A DNA stretch of 64,000 bases from Rhabditoides inermis. Its lineage: Eukaryota > Nematoda > Chromadorea > Rhabditida > Rhabditidae. Below the pieces are notes generated by a model, which saw only the letters and a list, made by a program, of their open reading frames with translations, had not been told where the DNA came from and made no database searches. The translations under genes were made by a program, and so were the position numbers. The stretch spans positions 1-64,000 of the forward strand of contig CAWZYM010000002.1 of the NCBI GenBank assembly GCA_963966185.1, written 5' to 3'. Positions 1 through 12,161 of the stretch are shown here, in pieces (the first letter of the stretch is position 1; each line of letters opens with the position of its first letter).

Positions 1-760
1 ACTTTACATGTCACGTACCAGCGGCGCAGACAGCAGCCAGCGAGCACAGCAGAAGAAGCGTGTTCATTGCGGCACACGACTCTATTGGAGCTCTTCTGTG
101 CGCTTTTGTAGACCTCTATTTTTCCGGCACATCACAGTAGCAACGTGCAATTTCCAGTTTCTAAGTGACAGCTTGGTATATTTTTCGTTCAGTAATCAGT
201 TCACTGTAAACTGTTGCGATAAAAAATGTATCGGTATCGGTAACTAGTTGTTTCAGGAAGCAATGATATTCCGGAATTCCGGTCATCGGTTGGTGTTTTC
301 AATGCCATCCACATACTGCTGATACGAGCTTTTCCCGATACTACGACGATATTCGACTCTGTAGGAACGTCTATCCGGCCCGAATACTTCCTTGTTCTAC
401 GTACGCGAGGAATGCGTTTTCTGAGCGGTATTTTGTGGCCTCTAATTTTCGTGGTTCCGGACTGCGTAGCGGAAGTTGAAGTTTCAGTACTCATGCGACA
501 GAAATGAAACAAGATTGGAAACAGCAACGCCACGAACACACATCGACAGAACACGGTGGGAGTTTCGTTTGTCGCTCGGTGGTCGCAGGGTGTCCTCAAC
601 GCAGACAGCGACCGTGCCACCGGCTGACTGCCAGTGTGAAAAGACGAGCCGTGAAACAACACTACACTTCCATTCACCGATACTTGTGTCAATCACAATG
701 ACATATTAACAGTACTCATAGCTTTTTCTCACCGGCTAACGACCGACTGATTATGATAAA
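1..760. other. No recognisable gene; one weak ORF
   Basis: I see no gene I can name here. On the minus strand a frame from the ATG at 494 stays open down to 201, giving 97 basic, Ser/Thr-rich residues. It lacks family motifs, and a possible internal acceptor (GCTACGCAG) means it could be an exon or transposon remnant. Nothing else in the stretch looks coding. Confidence 0.4.
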
Positions 761-1003
761 GATGGAGAGTTTTGAAACCTGGTCGCCCTCACCTACAATG
801 GAGTGATGAATTCAAGAAGACGATTCCATCCAATAGAAGAACCCTCGAGGAGTAAGGAAGAACGTGGCCGCGGACACCGACGCGACAAGATGGAATACCT
901 ATGCTTCCCGGCGCTACTCTGTGAATAATTGATGTTTGAGTTATGATCACATAATGCGATACCGGATAAATGTTGAATTGAATTGAATTGATGGAGAGTT
1001 TTG
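761..1003 (+). mobile_element. Truncated non-LTR element 3' end with 14-bp target-site duplication
   Basis: The 14-mer GATGGAGAGTTTTG occurs at 761-774 and again at 990-1003. Between them lie about 215 bp that end in a short-period tail, (TTGAA)n at 973-989, after CCGGATAAATG. A frame near 870-930 ends in a short open segment with a stop (…LCFPALLCE*). This is the usual structure of a 5'-truncated LINE inserted by target-primed reverse transcription. The same tail core, CGATTCCGGATAAACGATTG, recurs at 19681 and 33101. The family is not identified. Confidence 0.6.
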
Positions 1004-1079
1004 TTTTCCGCAAAACATGACAAAAACACAAAAAAAGTTCCCTCATAGTCTCGCATGTTACTCATGTGTATCAATCTTA

Positions 1080-1172
1080 AGCCTAAGCCCTTAGGTAATC
1101 ACTGGGATCCGAACTCGCGTCTTCTGCGCGCCAATCAAACGCACTAACCACTAGGCCGTCTCGGCCAGAAGC
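1080..1172 (-). repeat. tRNA-derived SINE-like sequence
   Basis: On the minus strand there is an A-box-like GGCCTAGTGGTTAGTGCG and, about 35 nt later, a B-box-like GAGTTCGGATCCC. The T-stem halves (GCGAG and CCCAG) do not pair and no cloverleaf closes, so it is not a working tRNA gene. Two other tRNA-like copies on the same strand are at 34736 and 34929. Confidence 0.5.
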
Positions 1173-1480
1173 TGAATTTGTGGTTGTTTTGTAAGACATT
1201 GACGAGTAGTTACGATTATAGTAGGCACGCAAATGAGTTCCATTATTTCCACGAGAGACAATAGGATGGTTAGAGTGTCAGGGAAACTTCAGAACATCAG
1301 AATCCGTTGAACGATGTTTTAGTTTTGACAAAACTAAAACATTTGACAGCGTAGAGAGATTCGTACCCGCGAGCCTCATCCTAATAAGCGAAACCGATAC
1401 CACCAGGCGAAGACGAGTCAATGTGAACTGAGAGGGGTGGATGAAAGAGGAGAAGGAGACCACTTGACGAAGGCGGAAGG

Positions 1481-1550
1481 ACAACAATTACATGGAATTT
1501 AAGGCGATAGAGGAACGAGAGTCCGAGATGGATAGGACAGCATAAGAGAG
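1481..1550 (+). repeat. Dispersed 68-bp repeat, copy 1
   Basis: Starts ACAACAATTACATGG and ends GCATAAGAGAGGG, running straight into a purine array. It differs at only a few positions from copy 2 at 2343-2412. The flanks upstream of the shared start are unrelated, so the unit has a defined left end. Both copies end against GA/GGGAGA repeats in the same orientation. Confidence 0.65.
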
Positions 1551-1580
1551 GGAGGGAGAGGAGAGAGAAAAAAGAGAGAA

Positions 1581-1586
1581 AGAGAA

Positions 1587-1637
<51 letters not shown>
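1581..1637. repeat. (GA)n microsatellite
   Basis: Almost pure GA dinucleotide run directly after the dispersed repeat copy 1. Nothing between 1640 and 2340 looks coding. The long ORFs there are shadows of low-complexity CT-rich DNA. Confidence 0.9.
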
Positions 1638-1639
<2 letters not shown>

Positions 1640-2342
1640 CTTCTTCGATTTGCTCATCTTGCTGTGCGGATCGCGCAGACTACGGATGCGAGCAGACACA
1701 GAGCGAATCACAATGTTCTCTCACCATTATTCTCCTCTAACTCTCTCTCTTTCTCTTTCTCTTTCTCTCTCTTCTCTCTCTCCCTTACTTGCTCCGGAGT
1801 AAGAAAAAAGTCTGTGTCAAAGTGTTTGTAGAAGTGATAGGCGAGATCGGAGAGATGGTTCGTGTGCTGACTCTGCCATCTCCCTTTCCATCTTCCTCCC
1901 TCTCTCTTCCCCTCTCTCTCCCCCTCTCTCTTTCTCCTTCTCTCACCTGATCCTCTCCCACAGGCACCTGTGTTCCCTTGAACGCGAGAACATCGATCGC
2001 CTGCAACATGAGAGTACGTGAGAGTCCGACCGGAACCGCGCCAGACGAGAACCCGCACATAATAGGACGAGAACTTGCGCATCATAGGATGAGAACCTGC
2101 ACATCATTTAATCACGTACCTGTGTTCTACGTATGGCGCGTAGTCAAAAAGCCAAGCGTGCTCGCGCCACTTATTCTCCCACCGCATCCCCCACCGCATC
2201 CCCACAAACCATGTCGTCGCTCGCTCCTGCCACCCGGACCGACTCCCGCGATTCCATCTGTGTCCACTGTTATCGCACGATTAGCCGCGCATCTCGCTTC
2301 CTCTGAGTCGAAAAGTTGTTCAGAATGCAGAACATGCAAAGT

Positions 2343-2412
2343 ACAACAATTACATGGAAGTTAAGGTGATAGAGGAACGAGAGTCCGAGCTGGATAGGAC
2401 ACCATAAGAGAG
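2343..2412 (+). repeat. Dispersed 68-bp repeat, copy 2
   Basis: Nearly identical to 1481-1550 (about four substitutions). It ends at CATAAG where the GGGAGA array begins. Confidence 0.65.
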
Positions 2413-2755
2413 AGGGAGAGGGAGAGGGAGAGGGAGAGGGAGAGGGAGAGGGAGAGGGAGAGGGAGAGGGAGAGGGAGAGGGAGAGGGAGAGGGAGAGGG
2501 AGAGGGAGAGGGAGAGGGAGAGGGAGAGGGAGAGGGAGAGGGAGAGGGAGAGGGAGAGGGAGAGGGAGAGGGAGAGGGAGAGGGAGAGGGAGAGGGAGAG
2601 GGAGAGGGAGAGGGAGAGGGAGAGGGAGAGGGAGAGGGAGAGGGAGAGGGAGAGGGAGAGGGAGAGGGAGAGGGAGAGGGAGAGGGAGAGGGAGAGGGAG
2701 AGGGAGAGGGAGAGGGAGAGGGAGAGGGAGAGGGAGAGGGAGAGGGAGAGGGAGC
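2404..2755. repeat. (GGGAGA)n hexanucleotide array, left
   Basis: About 58 near-perfect GGGAGA units. The array is interrupted at GGGAGCGTGTAC, where the reverse transcriptase sequence begins. The same hexamer resumes beyond the 3' end of the element at 4348. Confidence 0.95.
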
Positions 2756-2756
2756 G

Positions 2757-4043
2757 TGTACTTCGTGTAGAGCATTTGAGAGGATCATTGTTTATAAAAT
2801 ACGTAATCATCTCTGGCAAACAAATCTAATATCGCCGAAACAGTTTGGATTTCTGAACAACCGCTCCACCACTGCTCAATTAATTGAATACAACAAATAT
2901 CTTATAGCTAAATTGGATCTGGGATATTCTGTAGACTCTGCTTATCTAGACGTATCTAAAGCTTTTGATGTCGTTGAACATAGGAGGTTGATACAAATTG
3001 TTTCCTCTTACGGTATCAGGGGCCCACTTCTCCAATGGTTAAAAAATTATTTATCCGATAGACTGCAATGTGTACGAATCAAAAACAGTATGTCCTCGTG
3101 GTTAAAAGTTACTTCTGGCGTACCACAAGGGAGCGTACTCGGACCATTGTTATTCTTAATATACGTGAACGATATAGGCGAAGCCATACAAAATTGTGAA
3201 TTTCTTATGTACGCCGATGATGTGAAAGTTTTCATCTCCAGTGAACATTCCGACAGCGTCACGCGCTTAGAATCTGATTTAAAAACTGTGTCTTCATGGT
3301 TTTGTAATCGACAGATGTCATTGAGCGTTTCTAAGTGCCAAATCATGCATTTCGGTAAAAATAACTTGCAACACACGTACAATGTTGGTGGACAACAACT
3401 GGAGTCTGTTAGAACAATACGTGATCTCGGATTTCAGTTTATGTATGATCTTAGTCCCGAGGCCCACGTAAAGAAACAAACACGAAAAGCGGCTTCATTA
3501 GCTACAATGGTGAAGAAGGTCTTCGTGAAAGACTTTGAACTCTGGCGCAACTTTTATGTATATAAAGTTAGACCGATATTAGAATTTGGATGCGAAATAT
3601 ATTGTAATATGAATAATGGTTATGTGAACATGTTAGAAAAAGTTCAAAGGCGTTTCACGAAATGCCTCCTACCCCATGAGACTTATTCAAAAAGATTAGC
3701 CATTTTGGAAATGGATACTTTGTATATGAGGCGGTTGTTTACTGACTTATCTCTGACACACAGTTATATTTACGGTTACATTTACGTGAATCCTATTCCT
3801 TTATTGCTCTTATTGAATAGTGGACGTCTGGGAACAAACCGCGGACATGGTCTGAAACTTGTGAGCAGTGCACGCACCCACCTATCACAATCTTCTTTCC
3901 TCTTCCGAGTACACAATTTATGGAATAAGCTGCCTAGTCACATTGTCCTTGTGTCAGACAAAAGCGCATTCAAAGTCGGTGTCACCAAGTTTATAAAGTC
4001 TCAAATAAATCAACTGAACATTGTAGATCCAACTAGAATATAG
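2757..4043 (+). CDS. Reverse transcriptase fragment of a non-LTR retrotransposon
   Basis: The frame is open from the array edge to the stop at 4041-4043, about 428 residues, with no start codon of its own. In order it shows a KxFERII block, the [10 protein letters not shown] segment, the catalytic motif A (YLDVSKAFD, about residue 60), the [20 protein letters not shown] block and the catalytic YADD box (YADDVK). After the thumb region the C-terminus carries the conserved block RGHGLKL…[11 protein letters not shown]. No frameshift or stop interrupts it, so the copy is young. The N-terminal endonuclease half is missing. The clade (CR1/Jockey-like) is only a guess. Confidence 0.85.
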   Translation, partial: CTSCRAFERIIVYKIRNHLWQTNLISPKQFGFLNNRSTTAQLIEYNKYLIAKLDLGYSVDSAYLDVSKAFDVVEHRRLIQIVSSYGIRGPLLQWLKNYLSDRLQCVRIKNSMSSWLKVTSGVPQGSVLGPLLFLIYVNDIGEAIQNCEFLMYADDVKVFISSEHSDSVTRLESDLKTVSSWFCNRQMSLSVSKCQIMHFGKNNLQHTYNVGGQQLESVRTIRDLGFQFMYDLSPEAHVKKQTRKAASLATMVKKVFVKDFELWRNFYVYKVRPILEFGCEIYCNMNNGYVNMLEKVQRRFTKCLLPHETYSKRLAILEMDTLYMRRLFTDLSLTHSYIYGYIYVNPIPLLLLLNSGRLGTNRGHGLKLVSSARTHLSQSSFLFRVHNLWNKLPSHIVLVSDKSAFKVGVTKFIKSQINQLNIVDPTRI

Positions 4044-4345
4044 TCATAAACGTGCTCTTGCCATCATTTGTAGAGTGGAGAGGGGAGTGAATCAGTGGGA
4101 GGGTCTATCCCACCGGCCGCGAACCCCATCCTGGTAAGTGGTATGAAAGGTTTCCTACCCCCGCATACGCTGCTCTAATCAACAGTGTCTGGGGGCAGGA
4201 AATCCCTTGGTCTGTCTGCGCATCGTCTGGGCAAGGATCGAGTAGCCTCAGAACCCTGTCGAAACTCCTCTTAGTTCTGTACCGCGCATTTCAACCATAT
4301 TGTATCGCTACCATAACTATGTATGAATAAAGATATATATAAAAA
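2757..4345 (+). mobile_element. 5'-truncated non-LTR (LINE) retrotransposon in GGGAGA repeat
   Basis: The element starts abruptly inside the reverse transcriptase frame at the right edge of a GGGAGA array. It carries the 3' part of the RT ORF to 4043, then a roughly 300-nt 3' untranslated region with AATAAA at about 4326, and ends in an A-rich tail (ATATATAAAAA) at 4345, where GGGAGA units begin again. No endonuclease or ORF1 is present, so it cannot move by itself. Flanking by the same hexamer on both sides means it inserted into the array, or that its family prefers such DNA. Confidence 0.8.
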
Positions 4346-4347
4346 GG

Positions 4348-4399
4348 GAGAGGGAGAGGGAGAGGGAGAGGGAGAGGGAGAGGGAGAGGGAGAGGGAGA
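4348..4399. repeat. (GGGAGA)n array, right
   Basis: About nine GGGAGA units right after the LINE tail, in register with the repeat left of the element. Confidence 0.9.
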
Positions 4400-4547
4400 G
4401 ATTCACCTGGTTCTTGCTGTCCACAGAAGAAGCCATAGCCGGTAGACCGTCGGCGCTTTGGGATAAATACAGTGCAACTAACATCGATATGTGAATTAAA
4501 TATTCGTTTTTGTGCGTATTGGACGCGATATTGGACCATTGTGACAT

Positions 4548-4907
4548 TCAAAATTGTCTCATCAGCTCAAAGTTGCAGTCTCGCTCGGCCATTTTTGCGA
4601 CAGTGAGGATCTTGGAGGAGAACTTGGCGTTGCGAGCGAACGGGTACACCTGAACGATCTTCTCTCTCTATCTCTCCCCCTCCTCTCTTCCCCTCTCCTT
4701 TCCCTCTCCCTCTCTCCCCCCTCCCCCCGCACCTTGTCCTCTCCCCCGACCACCTCCGCGAGCCCGTCGACATTGGTCTTCTCGCTGCCGTCGACTGCGA
4801 GTAGTTCCGGCGCTCTCTCCACCCGCCTCTCCAGCTTCCCTATGTTGGCCAGCTGCTCCGCGCCCACCCCGTTGCCGACGAGCACGACGGCGGCGCGCGC
4901 GTCAGCA
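4548..4907 (-). CDS. Unidentified protein, C-terminal two exons
   Basis: Two exons read in one frame on the minus strand. The first is 4907-4733, entered after a good pyrimidine tract with CCCCCAG and left at AAG|GTGCGG. The second is 4649-4548, entered at CGTTCAG and ending in TGA. Both junctions keep phase. The 91 residues visible begin ADARAAVVLVGNGVGAEQ and end FELMRQF. The first exon resembles a compact alpha/beta segment followed by an acidic helix, and the second is basic then helical. I do not recognise the family. Upstream exons should lie between 4950 and 5420, but I could not choose them with confidence. The gene follows the kinase gene on the same strand, so it may be its downstream neighbour in an operon-like run. 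Confidence 0.45.
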
Positions 4908-5428
4908 CTGGGGGAGGAGGAGGGGAGGGGGAGCAGGTAGAGAAGAGAGTAGGAACATACAGCAGGAGGGGAAGAGGAGTAGGAACGTGGAGAAGTAGAA
5001 GAGAGGGAGGAGTGAAAAAAAACAAGAAACTCAAAACAAACACTTTTGCTGCGTTTCGAACACCAAGGTACACACTTCACTCAATCAAACTACATTTATG
5101 AACTCGCCTAGAAAAACAAATACAGTTGCATAACAGGTAAACATCTCTGCGTAGCAGACGGAAACTCACGAATAACATATCTCTCTGTGCAAAACCTAAT
5201 GAGAAAAGAGAAGACATACACAGAACGAAGAGAGGCAACCGGAAAGGGGCGGATGGCGGAGAGAGGAGAGAAGAAGAGAAGAGGAGGAGGAGAAAGACTG
5301 GGGACGATCGATGGACCATCTGAGATCATAGAACAATCTATGTACAACACACATCTCTCACATCAAAACAGGACCGTGTAGTGAATGGAATATGCAGAGC
5401 TGAACAGAAGCGGGCAGCAGGTGAACGC

Positions 5429-7420
<1,992 letters not shown>

Positions 7421-7891
7421 TCCTGAATGATGACCGGTCAATCACAACTATAGTCGAAACCAGAAAACGCGACACAAAATACGAAACAAACACGAAACGG
7501 ATCACGACCACACACGACATATACATAGATTCTATCCGGAATTTTTACAGCTGAAGAGCTCACAATCAACAATATGAAGGCATTCATACAGTAGACGCAA
7601 GATCTTGGTAACGCCGCCGCTGCGCGAGTATCGTTTACTGCTCGAGAATGGTGTGGTCATGGAAATATAATTCAAAACGCCTCCGAAAATGCCGTTAGGC
7701 CGTGTTTCGAAGGCGTTCCGAATTCGGGTCGGTTAGTTGCAAAAAATAGCGGAAAACAAAGAAAATGGCACGAAACGCGCGAAAAACGGGCGAGCCAAGC
7801 AGCCGGAAAGGGGAACCGCAGAGCGCTCGGGTCAAATCGCGCGCGCCAAAATAGAGTATCGATCGATACGGCTGGATAGAGCACTGTTCGT

Positions 7892-7938
<47 letters not shown>

Positions 7939-7973
7939 GTGAGTGAGGAGAGAGAGAGAAAGTGAGGAGAGAA

Positions 7974-8016
<43 letters not shown>

Positions 8017-8498
8017 ACTCATCACAGAACTGATGATGTTGCGTTTGTCAACCCTTTCACATCAGGCTAAGCATGTGACAGTCGATAGTGCAGAGGACCT
8101 TCCCTAGGCGGTCTGAATCTGTGAATTTCTCTGCGGCACAGTAACCTAAAACTATGCAACAACTATACCACACCAACAGCATACTATGGATACTATTTCA
8201 ACTCGTACCGAAAAGATGCAACAACGTAGGAGAAGAATGCGTAGATGTCTACTTTCGGTCCGGAACACAACTTTATGAATCCACCTCGAAAACAACAAAC
8301 GAACAGCAAAATCGATAATCCTAGTCTAAACTAAGTATCATCTACAGAAACCCGATGATGTGCTTGACTTGCATTACATTCTCTTCGGCATGCGGCGAGC
8401 GCGGAGGCCACTCTCTGCCAGGATCCGGAATGGTCTCTCTCCACTTTCCCTCCCCCTTCCTTCCAGCCCCTCTTTCTCTCTCTCCCTCCCTCTCTTAC
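7421..8498. other. Kinase 5' region: GA repeats, no clear exon
   Basis: Holds a TTCGAA-type MITE-like remnant near 7665-7725 and GA arrays at 7893-7944 and 7980-8013. I see no convincing exon. The short plus-strand frame at 7737-7946 is driven by the GA repeat. Confidence 0.5.
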
Positions 8499-8609
8499 CT
8501 CGTCCACTCCCCTCTCTGCTCGAACTCTGCTCCACTCCGTCTGCCAGTTTTCTCTTCAACTCCACCACATGCCACTCAGCAGCCTCCTCCAGTACCGTAG
8601 ACAAGAACT
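8499..8609 (-). CDS. Possible upstream exon of the PKN-type kinase
   Basis: A 111-nt open segment entered after TCACTTAG and left at a consensus donor (GGACGAG|GTAAG). It encodes a charged helical stretch beginning FLSTVLEEAAEWHVVELKRK. It ends in phase 1. The kinase exon at 7420 extended back to its acceptor starts with GA before the ATG, so the two join without a stop. No in-frame ATG is present, so either a further exon is missing or this is 5' leader. The stop of cysteine synthase A lies only about 200 bp upstream. Confidence 0.4.
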
Positions 8610-8816
8610 CTAAGTGAGTCTTTGTAGACAGGTTTATGATGTTGCAGTTTATGATGAACACAACATTTGCACCTCTTGTTATCTCATTCCATCAATGTTC
8701 CAGATATATTCATAGTTTATGCAGTCAGTAAGCCCGAGTATAATCACAATGTCGGGGTATTTGGAACATGAAAGTTCGAGATCGAGTATGGCACTGCTTG
8801 GTGTTCAGCTGTGTGT

Positions 8817-8942
8817 TCAGTACTTTCCCGCAGCGAACATTGCCTTGAACTTGTCAATGTCCTGCTGGGCAGTGGTGACCGGAAGCGAGTCCGCCTCCCG
8901 CTTCAGAGCTTCGTACAGAGGAGTCGAGCTGGAGAGGGTGAT

Positions 8943-8978
<36 letters not shown>

Positions 8979-9433
8979 GGAGGGAGAGGGAGAGAAAGAA
9001 AGAGAGAGAGAATGAGAGAGAAGGGGGAAGAGACGCACAAGTAGCGGTCGCCGAAGCTCGGCAGCATCGTCACGATCAGCTTTCCGCGGTACTCAGGCCG
9101 CTTGGCGAGCTGTAACCACACAAAATCGAGTCAACCAGATATATGTAGTGTGTTAAAAAAGACACTGATGAGAATTTTTCCGAGTTGGCTGTTGCAAATT
9201 TTCGTTTGCTAGCAAAAATTTGAGTCAGGCTTCTACATTAGACGAAGAAACAAAAGCTGTGAACGCGGTTACAACTCCAGTAATCAACACTTTCTGATCG
9301 GTAATACATGCTGTACTAGTATACTGTCACCTACTGTATACCTGAATGGCAGCGTGGACGTTGGCGCCCGACGACGCGCCACACAGAAGACCCTCCTGAC
9401 GCGCGAGCTGGCGAGCCATCTCTGAAGAGGGAG

Positions 9434-9485
<52 letters not shown>

Positions 9486-10985
9486 CGCGCCGAGTCCGTC
9501 GGCACTCGGCACAGCGAGGCACTCCTTGACGAGTCCGGCGGCATTCTGCCTGTAGATGTCCGGCAGAAACCCGGCTCCGATACCCTGAAATCACCGATTT
9601 GCTATTTAGGGAAACACGCTTGTCAAAAGCGCCTCTCTCTCCCTCTCTCTCTCTCTCTCCCTCTCTCTCCACTCTCTCCTATCTCGCTCCACTCTCTCCT
9701 ATCTCTCTCCACTCTCTCCTATCTCTTTCTCTGTCTCTCTGTCTCTCTGTTTCTCTCTCTCTCTCTACCTGCAGGTCGTGCGGTCCACCGCGTCCCTGTG
9801 CAATGAACGGCGACTCGGCCGGCTCAGCCGCGTACACATCGATGCACGAGTTCATCTCCTGCAAAAGTTGCAGTCAGTCTCTTCGAAAGCGTTTTGAAGA
9901 GATGTTTTTAAGCAGTATCGAAGGCGTTTCGCACACTATGTAACGGTGTGGTCAGTCTTTTCAAAACTCCCTTCGAAAACGCCTTCGAAACACGACCAAA
10001 CGTCGTGTTGCGAAGGCGTTTTGAAGAGACGTTTTGGAGAACACTTTGAAATGCCTTGGTATTCCTTCGAATCAATTGCTTCCGCTGAGACTGACCTTCA
10101 GATACTTGCCCACACCGATCAGCGTACCGCCAGTGCCCACACCGAACACTACCGCAGCCACCTAGAGAGAGAGGGGGGATGAGAGAGAGAGAGAGAGAAA
10201 GAGAGACCTTTCCGTTGCTCTGCTTCCAGATCTCGGGTCCGGTCGTCGCGTAGTGGTCTTCGACGTTCTGCATGTTGCGGAACTGCAAGGAGAATGATGA
10301 GAGATGTGGAAAAGCGCTGACTGTGAGGCCGCCAAAAGAGTCCCCTCCAGCCAAAAGCGAAGGAACGAATCGTACTCTCTCCCTATTCTCATCCCTCTCT
10401 CTCCTCATCATTCCTTTTCAGTCGGTACAAGTTCGAGAAGCCACCACCAATCACACCACGCAGGGGGAGATGGTCCGCTTGCTCACCTGGTGGACGAGGT
10501 GCGCGTGGGGAATGTGCTTGGCGAGGTTCTCGGCGCGCGCCACCATCGCGTCCATCGTCATTGTGGAGGGGCAGAGGATGAGGTGCGCGCCAAGGGCAAT
10601 CACCGCAGCGCGCTGCGAAGCGAGTGGTATGGAGCAGGGAGGGGAAGCAAAAGAGAAGAGAAAGAAGGAGGGGGGGACAAAGCAAAGAAGGCAGCTGGAG
10701 GAAAAGATGCGGTAGGAGCAGAGAGGAGACGGAGGAGAATGAGGAGATGCGAGAGGAGCAGAAGGAGCACTAGCCAGACACGCACCCGCTCCTTGGACGC
10801 GCTCTCCTTCTGCAGGATGATGAGTTTGTAGCCGCGCACGGCGGCACACGCGGCCAGCGAGATGCCAGTGTTGCCCGAAGTCACCTCGATCAGCACAGAC
10901 TTGCCCGGAGTGATCAGGCCGCGCTGGAAGAAACGATTGTGAATCAATCGATAGCAATCGATAAGACGAAAGAGAGATGCAGAAT

Positions 10986-11047
<62 letters not shown>

Positions 11048-11379
11048 CGCCCACCTCCTCTGCGGCCAGAATCATGCCGCGTCCGGCGCGGTCCTTCACC
11101 GAGCACGATGGGTTCATGTACTCGACCTTCACGGCTGCAAAGCCATCTCTCTCTCTCTCCCCTCTCTCCCTCTCTCCCCTTCTCCCTCTCTCTCCCCTCT
11201 CCCTCTCTCCTCTCTCCCCTCTCCCTCTCTCTCCCTCTCTCTCCCTCTCCCTTCTCCCCCTCCCCTCTCTCCCTCCCTCCCCACCCACCGACACGCGCGC
11301 CGCACCCGGCGGTGACCTTGTTGAGGTAGACGAGCGGCGTGTTGCCGATGATCTCCGTATAGTCCTTGGCGATCGGCAT
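8817..11379 (-). CDS. Cysteine synthase-like protein A (PLP-dependent, CYSL/OASS family)
   Basis: Eleven exons: 11379-11289, 11134-11055, 10923-10786, 10612-10487, 10282-10208, 10161-10096, 9858-9769, 9584-about 9506, 9421-9342, 9109-9039 and 8928-8817. The protein is a fold-type II PLP enzyme of the O-acetylserine sulfhydrylase/cyanoalanine synthase group. It has [14 protein letters not shown] at the start, the PLP-binding lysine in [14 protein letters not shown], the substrate loop TSGNTG, the phosphate-binding loop GVGTGGT and the C-terminal CGASSGAN serine motif. All key residues are present, so it is probably active. The end of exon 8 is uncertain (a weak GTGCCG donor). No heme or CBS-pair domain is present, so it is not cystathionine beta-synthase. 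It is a tandem paralogue of the gene at 12162. Confidence 0.88.
10162..10207 (-). repeat. 46-nt intron made of CT repeat
   Basis: Between exons 5 and 6 of cysteine synthase A. In the sense strand the whole intron is GTCTCTCTTTCTCTC… to CTCTAG, a CT microsatellite bounded by the splice dinucleotides. Confidence 0.7.
10988..11042. repeat. (GA)n microsatellite in intron 2 of cysteine synthase A
   Basis: More than 50 nt of pure GA on the plus strand (CT in the sense of the gene), right after the exon 2 donor. A second, purine-sense repeat fills intron 1 (about 11150-11280). Confidence 0.9.
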
Positions 11380-11532
11380 GGTTGAGTGGAGGGAGGGAGG
11401 GGTGAATAGAGAGAGGCGACCGCGCGGGGCGGGGGTCAGTAGTGTGAATGCAGCGAGGCAGCCGCCCGTCGCCCGTCCTTTCGCCAAGCTGCGTGCAGAC
11501 GGTCATGTCTGTCATCGTCACAACACACAACT

Positions 11533-11533
<1 letters not shown>

Positions 11534-11579
<46 letters not shown>

Positions 11580-11580
11580 C
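11534..11580. repeat. (CAA)n trinucleotide repeat
   Basis: About 16 copies of ACA/CAA in the spacer between the two cysteine synthase genes. The translated poly-C/poly-N frames over it are artefacts. The remaining spacer to 12161 holds a CT tract near 11838-11858 and no coding signal. Confidence 0.9.
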
Positions 11581-12161
11581 CACCACAACAAGCGATTTTC
11601 ATTGTGTATTTTGTGATTTTTATACGCCCGTGGGCAGGGTACTGTAGTAGCTCAGCTTTACTTCTTTTTACGAGAAAAAAACGAAAGAACGCGATTGTAT
11701 GTTTTCCTGAAAGACTTTCCACCACACACTTTTTCGTACAAGTAAATGGTCTAATAGAGTAGTGATTGAGCTTGTGTAGTCGAATATGGGATCGAGTAGC
11801 AAACGTATTCATTCATGATGTGCCCCTCTTCCTCTTCTTTCTCTCTCTCTCTCTCTCTCGGTCTATTACTCGATAAATTCTATGTATTGTACGCGTATAC
11901 AGAGAAGAGGGCATCTATCGCACTCTTTCCAGCCGAGATAACACGTCACAATTGACAACTAGCGACACGCAGGATCATCATGCCGGCATAGAACAAGAAT
12001 TCCGTTATCTGCGAGGTCACTCTATAAGTCGAAATAAAGAAGTCCGGGAAGCCGACTCATCGCGACAGTTCCTTTAATATCGGCGGCATCAAATGCGCAA
12101 ACACAAGAGTATTTTAAATGGTATTCTAGTCGTTTTCTAAGATGGTAGGTGGGTAGATTGT

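Noticed and set aside
2270..2819. Long SP-, PL- and SL-repeat ORFs on the minus strand
   Set aside because: They are translations of the GGGAGA array. All three frames are open for the same trivial reason.
2404..4399. GGGAGA arrays as telomeric repeat
   Set aside because: They are interstitial, differ from the TTAGGC of nematodes and flank a retrotransposon, so a microsatellite is the simpler reading.
10600..11487. Single long ORF across cysteine synthase exons 1-3
   Set aside because: It reads through GA/CT introns. The conserved blocks are in separate exons with good splice sites.
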